Shown: positions 21,117 to 33,300, numbered from the stretch's first letter. The stretch: 64,000 bases of DNA from Budorcas taxicolor (GCF_023091745.1 NC_068911.1:159698004-159762003), one strand, 5' to 3'. The notes: generated by a model from the letters alone, not told the origin. Program-made: numbers and translations.

Positions 21117-23212
21117 ATCATTAATGAAAATGCCAGTACATAGGAAAGGGCAAATAATGCCTCAGTATTCTTATGAAAATAGTTTTGACTTCATGAACTG
21201 CTGGAAGGGCCTCTGGGACCTCCCATGGTCCATGGAGCCCACTTTGAGAATCACTGCTCCCAGCTCTCAGGCTGCCTCTCTGGCATCACACTTGGCTGTG
21301 TCTTAACTTGTATGAACGGAAAGATGGTAGCTTCATGCAGCCAGGGCTGGGAGAGAAAGGGAAGCAGTAAAGTATGCAAGAACACATGTAACCATTGAAA
21401 TCGCTGATTAACAATTCCTAATTACCCTGAACTGTTAATGCTTTGTCAGGAGAGTGGCCACTTGTCTTTCTTATTAAAGGGACTGATTATAAGTTCTGTT
21501 CCACAAGAACTTAGATGCAGGGAACTCCCATCCTACTTTGAATTCTCTCCTTGCTTACATTTTGTGATAAGGTGCTTCTGGCATATTCATCTAAAATGCA
21601 ACACGCATGTTCTTTCTTCTCCAGTAGTGCTGAGATAGGGAACATAAAAGGCATACCTTATGTTTGAGTGCCAGTTGACACCTCTGTGGAGTTAGCTTCG
21701 TAGCAGTCTGTTGGATTTTTGCCTTGGGAATTAGGAATGAGGTTGAGGAATAACAATTTGGATGATGATGGTTACACCATCTCCTGTCCCATGTGTTCTT
21801 TTAGAACTTCACTTAGAGATGGCATCCAGGGCTCCTGCCCCTGAATTGAGTGGGTTTGTGGCTCATTGCAGTCAGTAGATGGCAGGAGAAGAGCCATGTT
21901 ACTTGTGAAGCAAGAGTCCTTTGCCTTATGAGCAGCAACACTGGCCTGTGGAGCCCACATTCCCTGGTTCCCCTGTGCTGTGAGGAAGCAGCACACAACA
22001 CGTGAGTGAATGGCTGTTAGATATAGCCGTGTGTCAGCCCAGCCTCAACATGGTGGGGCCGAGACCGGCCACCCGTGTGCTTCCTGAATTCCTGACCCAC
22101 AGAATCTGCAAGTGGAAGAAAGCAAGTGTTGTTTTATGCCTCTGCATGTGGGGAGATTTGTCTCCTGTGTAATGCCAGACAGGTGAATGAAAAAGAAGTG
22201 GGGAAAGTAGAATGAAAAGCAAAGGAGTACAAAGGACAGTGTGGGAGGGGGTCTGGAGTGAAAGTGGAAGAGAGCCAAGGAGGGCGGCTGGGGGAGGAGT
22301 GCATGCTGGGCTGCTGTGGTACCATGGGTCACAGTAGCATCACCCATCAGGTAACAGGGCTTTAAAGCAGTGGTTGGCTCTTGTGGGTTCTAATCCTTTA
22401 AAGGGTTCTGAAATCAGTGTAGTGAGACCCAAGCAGTGTTTGAAAGAGAGAGGAAGGAAGAGAGGAAGGAAGGAAGGGAGAGGGGAAAGGAAAGAGAAAG
22501 ACAGACAAGTGCTGAGTGTGGTAAGGGTATTGTTTCCAGGCACTTTTGTTTTAAGTGTCTGTGTGCTGCATTTCTCAAGTGTATTTTTAGTGTGGGACAC
22601 AGAACAAAAATTTGGGGAGGTGCTGCTTTAAAGCAGCTATTAGTTGCTTAAACTAGAGTTAAATGCATTTACTCTAAGGTCAGGGACATTTATTATCTTC
22701 AGTGGAAGAACATTAGATTGGCAGGTCTTGAGGGGCAATGAGAATGGGCTGTGATGACAGATTTCTGCCAATTTATTATTTTTCATTAGAATAAGTATTA
22801 ATTTGCAAGGCTTATTAATTAATAATAGGCCCGCTCTAGCTGTCTATATGAATATGTGTGCTAACAGATTTAGACTTCACCTACCTAAATCAGAATTGCT
22901 AGTAACGATTGCTCAGTTATAAACATTATTCTTAAAAATCCTTTGGAATTCAAGAGAAAGGGTTAATCTAGAGCAAAGGAGACAATGAAGTGTAAAAGTT
23001 AACACATTTTCCCCAAAAGTGCAACATTCCTTTCCAAGCTTTTTAATGTATTGATAGATTTATTTCCAATAGCTTAGTAGAAAATAAAACCCAAATGAAT
23101 ATAGGGTTAAAATACACCTTGGGAGTTCGTGTAAACAAGCAAATGACAAATGGGTAAATCCAATGAAACCCAAGTTAATTGTGCTTTGGAGAGAAAGCTC
23201 CTTTAACAAGAT
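21117..23212. other. Unique noncoding stretch
   Basis: No gene recognised. Contains the purine tract at 22442-22501. 22630-23200 is AT-rich and free of recognisable young repeats. Confidence 0.45.
22442..22501 (+). repeat. 60-nt all-purine GGAA-like tract
   Basis: An uninterrupted A/G run of degenerate ggaa/gaaag units. The ORFs over it (rich in E, R, K, G) are compositional artefacts. Confidence 0.92.
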
Positions 23213-23430
23213 GGGCACGTACACACTCCTTATTTAAAACCGATTACCAACAAGGACCTGCTGTATAGCACAGGGAACTCTGCTCAATGTTCTGTGGCAG
23301 CCTGGATGGGAAGGGAGTTTAGGGGAGAATGGATATATGTATATACGGCCTTCTCCCTTACTGTTCACCTGAAACTGTCACAACATTGTTAGTTGGCTAT
23401 ACTCCAATCCAAAGTAAAAAGTTTTAAAGA
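23213..23430 (+). mobile_element. Cetartiodactyl L1 3' end fragment
   Basis: 'accaacaaggacctgctgta', 'tagcacagggaactctgctc', 'cacctgaaactgtcacaaca', 'ttggctatactccaatccaa' match the common artiodactyl L1 3' terminus. Confidence 0.82.
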
Positions 23431-24600
23431 ATGGCCTGATGGATGAGAGCTAAGGAGGAAGCGTGGTCTTCTCAGGGCCAGGGAGGGTAGTGGCAGCTCA
23501 CTGAGAGGAGAGATGGCTGCTGTAAGACATTCCTGTTTTTCAAGTGTGGGTTAAACTGTTTTTTCAAGAAGTTATACCAATTCATTATGTCATTTTTGTC
23601 AGTTCTAATGCAAATTGACGTGTATTGGAGGGGCCATAATTTTTTTTTAAACCCACTTTTTTAGTAGGTATAATGTATTGTTGCCAGGTTGTTTGGTGTG
23701 CTTGGGTATGTGTGTATATACAAATGTATTTATTGGCCAGGGTGAGCGTTTTCTGAAGCATTGTTTTTCTGTTTATATTATACAGTGACATCTTTTATTT
23801 TGTATCTACTGGCATGGTTGCATTTTTCTACTAAAGTTGGATGACACATGTATATAGAATTGATACTCACCCTCTGTTTTATTTCATGGAAGCATGTTTT
23901 CACAGCCTGTGAGTCAACATTCCAAGACTCTCCTGAGCAGATTCTTCTTCTGCATCCCTTGGGTGTCCATTTATACATTTCCTTCCTTCTCTCTTTACAG
24001 GCTCCCATAAAGGAAAGTTATATGAGTTATGGAAAAGAGTGAGTTAGTTTGTTTGTCTCCCAGGAGGGCTTGCAGTTGAACAGAGCTCAGTGAGAGCAGT
24101 GCTTAACGAAAGCAGTGATTCCCTTGGGTTAGGTTTTATGAGATGAGAATGAGAACTTTGGAGGCAGAGAACTTTCCCTCCCATTAGGACTGGAACTTTC
24201 TGAGGGACAAAGGAGTGTATAAATGTTTTCCCTAGCTCTGGAGTCCAAGCTTGTGGCAAGAGAGAAGGCCTGGCCTTGTCCTGGACAGCTGAGCCATCCC
24301 TGACCACTTACCAAGAGCCTCAAGCTAAACAGGAAGTGCATCAAGAGCAGAAAAGAATTTTATCTGACTACTGTGTTTTCTTCTTTTTTTTCTAAGAGAT
24401 TTAGTGTTAACAGTTTCTTTTAAAATCTGGTTATATTACCTAAAGAATTAAACTGAAAATAAAACAGTAGCCAAATGAGAGTGTAACCTAATTTCTCAGC
24501 TCCTAATTGAAAAACAGTATATTCATGCCTGCATGGCATGGCTCATAGCTTCATTGAGTTACTCAAGCCCCTTCGCCTTGATAAGGCTGTTATCCATGAA
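23431..24600. other. Unique noncoding stretch
   Basis: No exon or clear repeat recognised. Confidence 0.35.
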
Positions 24601-24619
24601 GGGGTATTCACTGTAGGAA

Positions 24620-25150
24620 AGTTCAAAATATATACAGATAAAGAAGACAAATTGCCCATAATCTCCTACCCTCCTAGAGAACTACTTGCAGCGTTCTGCC
24701 ATTGCACCCCTCCCCTCATACTCAATTCTGTTTCCTACTCTCTTGTTTAACTTGTTACAAGCACAGCTCTTCAGAAGCCTCAGTTTTAATGGCTGTATAA
24801 TGATTCGTGTTGTAGTTTTCTTATTTTCTCATTCACTAATTTTACATGCTAATTTTATTACCTAATCATCCAAATTACAAGTGAGAATGTTTATTAAAGC
24901 ATTAGTTGCTAGTCTTGGCTCCCAGATCTGAATATGTCCTTGGAGTAGATTTCCAGAATCAGTTCATGGGTTTGAACTATTTTTCATGGCTCTTTTATAC
25001 ATATTACTATCTTGTTTTCTCCAAGTGTGTTCTCATTTACAGCCCACCAACAGCATATGGGAGTGCCTACTTCCCCACTTCTTGACCAGACTAAATATTT
25101 GCTATATTTTTTAAATTTGATACATAACAAAAGTTGTTCCCTTTCTGTTG
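24620..25150 (-). mobile_element. Ancient L1M 3' fragment
   Basis: Antisense L1-like order: 'ttgcccataatctcctaccc', 'aatggctgtataatgattcg', 'catttacagcccaccaacag', 'gggagtgcctacttccccac'. Diverged. Confidence 0.6.
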
Positions 25151-25376
25151 TTTATAATCTTTTGTTAGTGAAATGGGACAACTTTTTATTCCTTTTTAAT
25201 AAGTTTTATTTCCTTGTTCATGACTTATCTTATCTTTGTGTCCCCAACATACTTTCAAGATGCTACACAACTTAGTGACTGAACAATAAGAATAAGTTAA
25301 TTGTTTATTGTTAATGAGTGGTGATACTGAATTTCAAGGGGTTCTTATTAGATTATATATACTAAGGGACCTTAAG

Positions 25377-25650
25377 GAGAAGGCAGTGGCAGCCCATTCT
25401 CGTACTCTTGCCTGGGAAATCCCATGGACAGAGGAGCCTGGTGGGCTGCAGTCCATGGGGTCGCTAAGAGTCAGACACGACTGAGTGACTTCACTTTCAC
25501 TTTTCACTTTCATGCACTGAAGAAGGAAATGGCATCCCACTCCAGTACTCTTGCCTGGAGAATCCCATGGACGGGGGAGCTTGGTGGGCTGCAGTCCATG
25601 GGGTTGCACAGAGTCGGACACGACTGAAGCGACTCAGCAGCAGCAGCAGC
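25377..25650 (+). mobile_element. BOV-A2 SINE with perfect 12-bp TSD
   Basis: Full dimer with linker and (CAG)n tail. Flanked by exact agggaccttaag at 25365-25376 and 25651-25662. Confidence 0.97.
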
Positions 25651-25697
25651 AGGGACCTTAAGTACACAGTAGTTTTAAATTCTGTGAATAATAACTT

Positions 25698-25902
25698 GGG
25701 GCTTCCCTGATGGCTCAGCAGTAAAAAATTAACTTGTAACAGAGGAGACTTGGTTGACCCCTGGGTCAGGAGGATCCTCTGGAGAAGGAAATGCCAACCC
25801 ACTCCAGTATTCTTGCCTGGAGAATCCCATGGACAGAGGAGCCTGGTGGGCTACAGTCCATGGGGTTGCAAAGAGCTGGACGTGACTGAGCAGGCACACA
25901 CA
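25698..25902 (+). mobile_element. Bov-tA SINE with perfect 11-bp TSD
   Basis: Head 'gggcttccctgatggctcag' to 'gacgtgactgagcag'. Flanked by aataataactt at 25687-25697 and 25903-25913. Confidence 0.96.
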
Positions 25903-26069
25903 AATAATAACTTTAGACAATGTTTATGGGGATTTTTTTTGTCTGATATTAATTGATAAAGACTTATATTATAGCTAAGGACAGAAAGTCTTTTACACTG
26001 AAAATAAGAAATCTGATAGGTTGCTTTAGGAGTAGACTGAAGACAGGTTTTACCTATTTGTATGTTTGT

Positions 26070-26190
26070 TTTAAATAAATAAATTTTACTTTTCAGAATA
26101 GCCTTAGATTTACAGAAAAAATTGTAAAGAGATACAGAAAGTTCCCCCATAACTTGCACCCAGTTTCATCTAATTTTGACATCTTAACAT
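26070..26190 (+). mobile_element. Ancient L1-type fragment, left part
   Basis: 'cagaatagccttagatttac', 'agaaagttcccccataac', 'gacatcttaacat'. Continues at 26619 on the other side of BovB. Confidence 0.6.
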
Positions 26191-26618
26191 CATGTATGGA
26201 TATGAGAATTGGACTTTAAAGAAAGCTGAGCACCGAAGAATTGATGCTTTTGAACTGTGGTATTGGAGAATACTCTTGAGAGTCCCTTGGACTGCAAGGA
26301 GATCCAGCCAGTCCATCCTAAAGAAAATCAGTCCTGAATATTCATTGGAAGGACTGATGTTGAAGCTGAAACTGCAATACTTTGGCCACCTGATGCAAAG
26401 AGCTAACTCATTTGAAAAGACCTTGATGCTGGGAAAGATTGAGGGCAGGAGGAGAAGGGGAGGACAGAGGATGAGATGGTTGGATGGCATTACTGACTCA
26501 GTGGGCATGAGTTTGAGTAAACTCCGGGAGATGGTGATGGACAGGGAGGGAGGCCTGATGTGCTGTGGTCTATGGGGTCACAAAGACTTGGACACGATTG
26601 AGTGACTGAACTGAGCTG
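26191..26618 (+). mobile_element. BovB LINE 3' fragment, sense
   Basis: Sense BovB from 'catgtatggatatgagaatt' to the 'gactgaactgagctg' end. A 137-codon frame (26192-26605) carries the reverse-transcriptase C-terminal region (KKAEHRRIDAFELWYWR, LEGLMLKLKLQYFGHL) but shifts frame near its end. Short 'aacat' repeats flank the insertion. Confidence 0.93.
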
Positions 26619-26780
26619 AACATTAGTATGGTATATTTGTTATAGTTGATGATCCAATATAACACATTATTATTACCTAAACTTCTTTATACAGATTTCC
26701 CTAGTTTTTACCTGATGTCCTTTTTCTGTTATAGGTTCTTAACTGGACTCCTATGTGACATTTCATGTCTCCTTAGGCTC
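26619..26780 (+). mobile_element. Ancient L1-type fragment, right part
   Basis: 'cattagtatggtatatttgt', 'tagttgatgatccaatataa', 'cattattattacctaaac' continue the element broken at 26190. Confidence 0.6.
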
Positions 26781-26782
26781 CT

Positions 26783-27116
26783 TTGTTAATCAGCTTGGGC
26801 AGTCATAACAAAATACTATAGATTGGATGGCTTGAATAACAGAATTTAATTTTCTCACAGTTCTAGAGGCTAGAAGTTCGTTAAGGTGCCAGCATGGTTG
26901 GTGTCTAGCAAGGAGTCTCTTCCTAGCTTAGAATGGCTATCTTTCTTACTGTGTCTTCACATAACAAAGAGATACCGAAAGAGAGAGAGCATGCAACCAT
27001 CATGACCTTACCTAAACCTAATTTTCTCCCAGAGGTCCCATCTCCAGCTGTTTTCACAGTGGGAGCAAGGGCTTCAACATACGGATTTGGGTAGGGACAA
27101 AATTCAGTCCATGGCA
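26783..27116 (+). repeat. Ancient mammalian repeat, family unassigned
   Basis: 'gggcagtcataacaaaatac', 'ctcacagttctagaggctag', 'tactgtgtcttcacataa', 'caaaattcagtccatggc' match a common old mammalian interspersed repeat that I cannot name with certainty. Confidence 0.65.
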
Positions 27117-27158
27117 GCTCCTCTTGGCTGTGACAACTGGTTTTATTTTTAACGAAGA

Positions 27159-27690
27159 GTTCAGTTCAGTTCAGTCACTCAGTTGTGTCTGACTCTTTGC
27201 GACCCCATGAACCGCAGCACGCCAGGCCTCCCTGTCCGTCACCAACTCCCAGAGTCTACCCAAACCCATGTCTATTGAGTCAGTGATGCCATCCAACCAT
27301 CTCATCCTCTGTCCTCCCCTTCTCCTCCTGTCCTCAATCTTTCCCAGCATCAGGGTCCTTTCAAATGAGTCAGCCCTTCGCATGAGGTAGCCAAAGTATT
27401 GGAGTTTCAGCTTCAACATCAGTCCTTCCAATGAACACCCAGGACTGATCTCCTTTAGGATGGACTGGTTGGATCTCCTTGCAGTCCAGGGGACTCCCAA
27501 GAGTCTTCTCCAACACCACAGTTCAAAAGCATCAATTCTTTGGTGCTCAGCTTTCTTTATAGTACAACTCTCACATCCATACATGACCACTGGAAAAACC
27601 AGAGCCTTGACTAGATGGACCTTTGTTGACAAAGTAATGTCTCTGCTTTTTAATATACTGTCTATGTTGGTCATAGCTATTTTTCCTAAA
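27159..27690 (-). mobile_element. BovB LINE 3' fragment with open frame
   Basis: Antisense BovB starting at the (gttca)n-type 3' end. The - strand frame 27171-27674 is open for 167 codons and covers the C-terminal part of the BovB reverse transcriptase, ending VAKSQTQLSD. The endonuclease and catalytic RT region are absent, so this is a 5'-truncated dead copy. Confidence 0.95.
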
Positions 27691-27786
27691 TGTCCATGTG
27701 TATAAGCATTAACTTCTTTGATTTGCCCTCTTGTGATTCAGAAGCAGTGTTCAGTTAACGATTGGCATGGTTTCTAAGCAAGTTTT

Positions 27787-27918
27787 TTGTTTTCTTTTTT
27801 TCTTTAATTTATCTTAATTGGAGGCTGATTGCTTTACAGTATTCTGGTGGTTTTTGCCATACATTGACATGAATCAGCCACGGGTGTACATGTGTCCCCC
27901 ATCCTGAACCGCCATTCC
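27787..27918 (-). mobile_element. Ruminant L1 3' end with 14-bp TSD
   Basis: T-rich start (antisense poly-A tail), then 'ttaattggaggctgattgct' and 'acatgaatcagccacgggtg'. Flanked by exact tctaagcaagtttt at 27773-27786 and 27919-27932. Confidence 0.95.
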
Positions 27919-27932
27919 TCTAAGCAAGTTTT

Positions 27933-29840
27933 AATTTAGGTGTATGAACATATATTGTCTTTTCTTAAATGGCACTGCTGTGGTTCCACTGTAAGATGTG
28001 CACATCATACACAGAGGTAAATATGAGAAATTTCCATCCCAACTAGAGCACACTAGCATGGAGGACTCCTGCTGTTGGTAAATTACTCAGACCTTGTTTC
28101 AGACCTGCTTCACCCAATTGGTTGGCTCAGAATAACAGAGAAGAACAGTAGGCAGAAATGAGGAAGCAGCTGTTTTTCCAGTTGAGCGCAGAGTTGTCTG
28201 GAATAAGGTTCACTGCGCAGGTTGAAACTAATTGGCCATCATGCTGTGATGTAATTGTGGGTTTGTGGATGATAATACCTACCTAATCTGTACTTAACTA
28301 ACTAGGCTTGTTAATGATCAATTCTGGTGACTTGGTGACAGGTGCAAGGCTTGGGTTTACTATATTGACTGTCTCAGGTAATGATGACTACAAGTTAGTT
28401 TTAAAAGATGAAATTTTTTAAAAATTAAAAAAGTCATATGCCAAAAGTTAATAGATGCATCTTATTAAATTAAAGAGCCCTGTGTAATATGTGTTTTACA
28501 GGAAAAGGTATTTTTTAATCTGAAAAGTTAATTACCAATTGCAGCAATTATTTTGAGTTGATTGTTTTCTTACTAATAGTTTTTTCATTAAAAAAATGAG
28601 CCCTGTGAAGTATAGTACATTTATTTCCCTTGGGAGTATCAGTATTTAGAATGTGTACTTTGGTCTACTTGGATCTTTTTTTCAGGAGACATTTATTGGA
28701 GATAAATGTTACACAGTTCACGCTCACCTAATAAGATGATAAATCACATCTCCAGAGATTTTGTGGTGTATTTACTTAATTCTTCCGATTTCAGTATAAG
28801 AAGGAATGTTTTTAAATAGAAAGTTCTTTATATTTGCTAATTTTCCCCTCCTCTTCTGCAGGATTAAATGATTTTTAGTTAAAAGTCTTGGGAGTTAAAT
28901 AGTCAAGAGGACTGTTTTCCATTTACATTCAGGTTTGGTTTAAATTATGCAAAATGAAGACAGTCGGTGCTATGAATTGAAATCATTAATGCATCAATTA
29001 TTCCATGATAACCAGCTGAGAACAGGCTGCAGACTACATGAGTGTTCCTTCCATTTCAACTTGGCTTCTCATTAGCTTATATGAGAGATAAAATAATTTG
29101 ATTCTAATTTATCTCTCTTTAAATGGACATTGTTCCCCTCTGAATTCAAGAGGAGAGCATTTTAATTTTGCAGCTGTTTATAACACACAGGTCAAATAAA
29201 TAACAAATTTTATTTCCAGCAATATATGTCTCCTTTATGATTTATATTACCATAGTTTCTTGATTCTAAGACATACTTTTTCCCCCTGCATCTTTTTAGG
29301 GCAGAATAAGCCATGAACATAATAAAGATAACATCATAAATCTGTGGGGATAATAAGGGTTATTTAGCAAATGGTACTTGAAGAAGAGTTTAACCATTTG
29401 GAAGAAACTGTTGTTGTTCAACTTATAGTTTTAATTCAGTATACCCTAAAACAATTTTCATATAGATTATGTTTAGAAGATTTTAAAAATAGCATCTAAA
29501 AAATGTCTAAGAAATTTCAGTGAGGTAAATTTTTCAAGTCTTGAGAAGAAACTTCTAAACATAAAAAATAACATAATCTCAAATGTAGGTAAAAGCAATT
29601 TTCTCTAGGTCCAAATATATTGTTAGTTAAAAGACCAAAAATATATTAGAAATATATTTGGAAAAAGAAGATCATATTTTTGTGGTAAATAGTACTAACT
29701 ATAAGAAAAAGTCCATCAATAGACTGTAAACAGAAAAAAAAAGAATGCGTGACCTAATAAATGTATGACAAAAATTCATTATTGACCAAATAATGAATGT
29801 TAAAATAATGGGCTATTTTACTTATTTAACCAAGAAGACT
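27933..29840. other. Repeat-poor AT-rich stretch
   Basis: About 1.9 kb without recognisable ruminant SINE, BovB or L1. 28860-29240 is notably AT-rich with many homeodomain-like TAAT cores. No coding exon seen. Confidence 0.5.
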
Positions 29841-29849
29841 AAAAAATTT

Positions 29850-30420
29850 TCACTGTTGTTAAGAGTTTGGTGAAATGAGAGTTTACATAAACTTCTGCTG
29901 GTGCTGTATCTTGGTATAAACTTTCTGAAAAGTCATTTGGTGATATGTATTGAAAGATGCAAAATGTTTATACCCTTTAATTTAGTAATTACTTTTCTAG
30001 GAAATTGTCCAAATTAGAAATAACAGTAAATACAAAAAATGATAGATGTAAACGTATTTATTGTCATAAAGTGTTGGAAAATTGGAAACCACTTAACAAC
30101 CCAATAATAGGTAAATGGTTAAATGATAATGTAGTAGAATATTATATAGCCATTAAAATGCTATTTTCAGAGATTATCTTAATAGAATTGGAAGATCCTC
30201 AAGTTGAGTAGAAAGTAGAATACAATGTATTACATGTGATGTGGTTTCAATGTTTTTTTTTCCCAAACTAAGAATAGTCACAAAAAGGGCTAAGGAAAAA
30301 CAGATAACAATATTATTAGTGTTATGGAATTTTATCATTTTTCTTTAACTGTTTTTTGGTCAGATTCTCTATAGTGAGCATGCATTATTTACGTGGAAAG
30401 ACTTGAGTTATTAAAATATA
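29850..30420 (+). mobile_element. Ancient L1M 3' end
   Basis: 'aatttagtaattacttttct', 'ggaaaccacttaacaaccca', 'aataataggtaaatggtta', 'atagccattaaaatgct' follow L1 3' order. The 68-codon frame at 30005 is part of this element. Confidence 0.7.
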
Positions 30421-30449
30421 AACAGCATATTTGCATGATCCTTAACTTT

Positions 30450-30575
30450 CTCATCCCTCCCAAGTTCCAGGAGGGCAGAGCTATCATCTGTCCTGTTCTC
30501 TGTGTATCCTCAGTGTCTGCAGTAGTGCTTGGTACATCATAGTTACTCAGTAAAATGTACATTTGTTGAATAAAG
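30450..30575 (+). repeat. L2 LINE 3' end
   Basis: 'caggagggcagagctatcat', 'gtatcctcagtgtctgcag', 'gcttggtacatcatagttac', 'tttgttgaataa' match the L2 terminus. Confidence 0.7.
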
Positions 30576-30962
30576 ACACTTTGAGGTGACTAGCCCTATT
30601 AAAGATAATAGGCAAAGTGTAAGTTGAGTTACTGACCTTGTTTAGAAGTCTAGCGTGGAAAGAAATCAGATGTAAAACCTGAGTGCCGAGTAAGAAGGCA
30701 GTGTTCATTCAAATGGGCAAAGAGAAAATAACATTCAGGAGGCTTGAGAGGCAGCTCAACAATGGGGCTAGAATGGTGGAAGTGCCCCTGGGCTCATCTC
30801 ATCCTCCTGAGAGACCACACGTTCCTTCATCAGATACTGAGATAAACGGACTGTGCACCGGCTACAAAGGTAGCTTTAATCACCTGTAAAACTGCAGAGA
30901 TTTTATAAGCTATATTATCTGATCACAAAGTAATGGTAAGGACTTTAAAAACTAAATATGAG

Positions 30963-31100
30963 GGGCATCCCTGGTGGTCCAGTGGCTAAGACTCTGAGCT
31001 CCCAATGCAGGGGGCCTGGGTTCCCTGGTTGGGAAACTAGATCCCACATGCTGCCACTAAGACTTGGTGCAGCTAAATACATAAATACTTAGCGGGGGTA
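30963..31100 (+). mobile_element. CHR-type tRNA-Glu SINE
   Basis: 'catccctggtggtccagtgg', 'caatgcagggggcctggg', 'gatcccacatgctgcc'. Flanked by 'ctaaatatgag' and 'ctgaatatgag' repeats. Confidence 0.87.
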
Positions 31101-31116
31101 AAAGACTGAATATGAG

Positions 31117-31826
31117 TAAAAGGAAAAAAAAAAATCCTAATAATTATTCATAATCACTTGGAAATTTAAATAACTCCCTGATGAAGAGGAAATGATAATT
31201 AAAAAAAAAAAAAAAACCTTTAGAAATGAATAGCTGGAGCACTCCATATCCAACCCTTAAGTTCTTTTTATAAGAAAGTGTTTTAAAAAGCTTTAAAAGG
31301 TAAATAAATGAAGTCCTCATCTTAAACTAGAAAAGGAATCAATACAAGATTAAGGAAAGATGGAATTGGTAAAAGTAAAACTTTTTTAAAGAAAAAAATA
31401 GATAACTGGAGGGCCATATCTTTAAAAAGACAAATGGGCTAACCTGTGGCAGGCTTAATTAGGAAACTTAGAAGGAAAATTTGAAACAGTAGATATGAAA
31501 AAGATGTAAGCATAGATATGAAGGAAGCTGGATCAACTTTCAAATGGATGTATGTTTTCATAAACTTTTTTTTCGTGTATTAAGAGATAGCTTTTTTGAT
31601 TCTTAAAATTTTAGATTCATGAAACCCAAAATTTCTTTATAAAAGAAAACATTATGGAACAAATAATATGGATATGTAATTTTTTACAAGTCTCTGAGTT
31701 TCCAAGAGGTATTCCAACATCAGTATTGCATCCAACCTTGTAGAATTTATTTGATGAGATCTTACCAAGTGTCAGTTTGTGAGGACTTAAATCCTGTAAC
31801 TTTGGAGGGAAGATGTCCCAGTGTAG
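31117..31826. other. AT-rich noncoding stretch
   Basis: Includes an A16 run at 31201-31216. No gene recognised. Confidence 0.4.
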
Positions 31827-31845
31827 CTGACATTGCACAGATTTT

Positions 31846-31970
31846 TGTCTGTTTGTTTAGAACTTCTTGTTTTAGTGGCCATGTGGGACTTTAGCTCCCC
31901 AACCAAGGATCAAACCTCTCCCGCTGCTGTGGAGGCACAGGGTCTTGGCCGCTGGACCACCAGGGAAGTC
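31846..31970 (-). mobile_element. CHR-type SINE with 19-bp TSD
   Basis: Antisense, ending 'ggaccaccagggaagtc'. Flanked by ctgacattgcacagatttt (31827-31845) and ctgacattgtgcagatttt (31971-31989), with 2 mismatches. Confidence 0.9.
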
Positions 31971-32507
31971 CTGACATTGTGCAGATTTTGATGAGCCAGC
32001 TGATTTTACTTGGAGGGTGGCATGCATTCATTGAATGATATAAACCAAGTAACTTGAACTCTGAACAAAGGCTTGCATTGCTTCCTGTTCCTCTCCAGTG
32101 GTTTTGTGAAGTGTGATGCTCCAGCGAGTAGAGATACTTGAGGACTTGATAATGAAAGACTGTATACAGAGTCTGCCTCTCTAGCACATATTTTTATAGA
32201 TGTTGAAAACGTGGTTGTCAAATGGTATTTTAAAAACTGTCAGGTGTGTGTGTTTTTCAAATGAGTTTTAAATAATTCAGTACTATGCAGGCGGTAGAAA
32301 AACGGCTTTATAAACTTGCAGTGCTCTTTTGTACTGAATATACAAGTAGAGTCTATGAATTAAAAATGAACACTATCCAATCCATCTTTTTACTAATAAC
32401 CAGTGTAGTGTTGATGGAAATTCACTGTTACTGTTTTTTCTTTGTTTTTTTCCCATTTCTTCATTTTCCCATTAGAAAATTGCCTTGAAGTTATTTAAGC
32501 ATAGGTA

Positions 32508-32509
<2 letters not shown>

Positions 32510-32561
<52 letters not shown>
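32510..32561. repeat. (TG)25 microsatellite
   Basis: Uninterrupted GT/TG repeat abutting the tail of an antisense Bov-tA. Confidence 0.98.
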
Positions 32562-32562
<1 letters not shown>

Positions 32563-32763
32563 CTGTCGTGTCTGACTCTTTTGCGACCCCATGACTGTAC
32601 CCCTCCAGGCTCCCCTGTCCATGGGATTCTCCAGACAAGAATACTGGAGTGGGTTGCCATTTCCTCCTCCAGGGGCTCTTCTCCACCCAGGGATTGAACC
32701 TGTGTCTCTTGTGTCTCCTGCACTGGCAGGCGGGTTCTTTACCACTTTGTCACCTGGGAAGCC
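32562..32763 (-). mobile_element. Bov-tA SINE at microsatellite edge
   Basis: Antisense Bov-tA from 'ctgtcgtgtctgactctttt' to 'tgtcacctgggaagcc'. The (TG)n sits where the SINE 3' tail is expected. Confidence 0.92.
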
Positions 32764-33300
32764 ATCATGTGTATTTATGGCGAAATAGGTTTCTAACAGG
32801 AGCAGTGTCTGGTTTGTCTATCCTGATGGCTGACTCCCGGCAGGCTCCTTCCCTTTTCTTCCCTCTTGTGTGCTGCTGACTGAGGGCTGAGGAAAGAGTC
32901 CATGTGGAAGATAGTTCACTTTGAGTAAGTGTCAGAGTCCTCAGAGCTTGCCCATGCAGACAGTTCGTGTCTGAGTAACCTTGTAGAATAGTAAAAGTCC
33001 TCTCCTTGATTCGAGAGTCTAATTGGGAGTAAAAAAGTAAGGGTCATGGATTATTATGAGTCTTCACCACATTTCTCATTGATTTATCACTGCTCTCATA
33101 TTTCTCCTGATCTCATCCAGGAAAGCTCATCCCTGGAAAAAGCTAAGTGACGTGCATCATCCTGTGTACAGTTCTTCTTCCTGCCCATAAAGAATTATAG
33201 GTTTTCTGAAGGCAGAAGAATTTTCTTCATGATGGTCATTATTATGGCTCATATTTGATTTTGTTTCCCTCAGGTGTTTTGCACTAATAATAGTGGTATT
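32764..33300. other. Unique noncoding stretch
   Basis: No gene or repeat recognised. Confidence 0.4.

Noticed and set aside
22374..22651. Basic/acidic low-complexity open frames
   Set aside because: Produced by the all-purine tract at 22442-22501.
32472..32745. Open frames with HTHTHT or VCVCVC runs
   Set aside because: Translation of the (TG)25 microsatellite plus Bov-tA.
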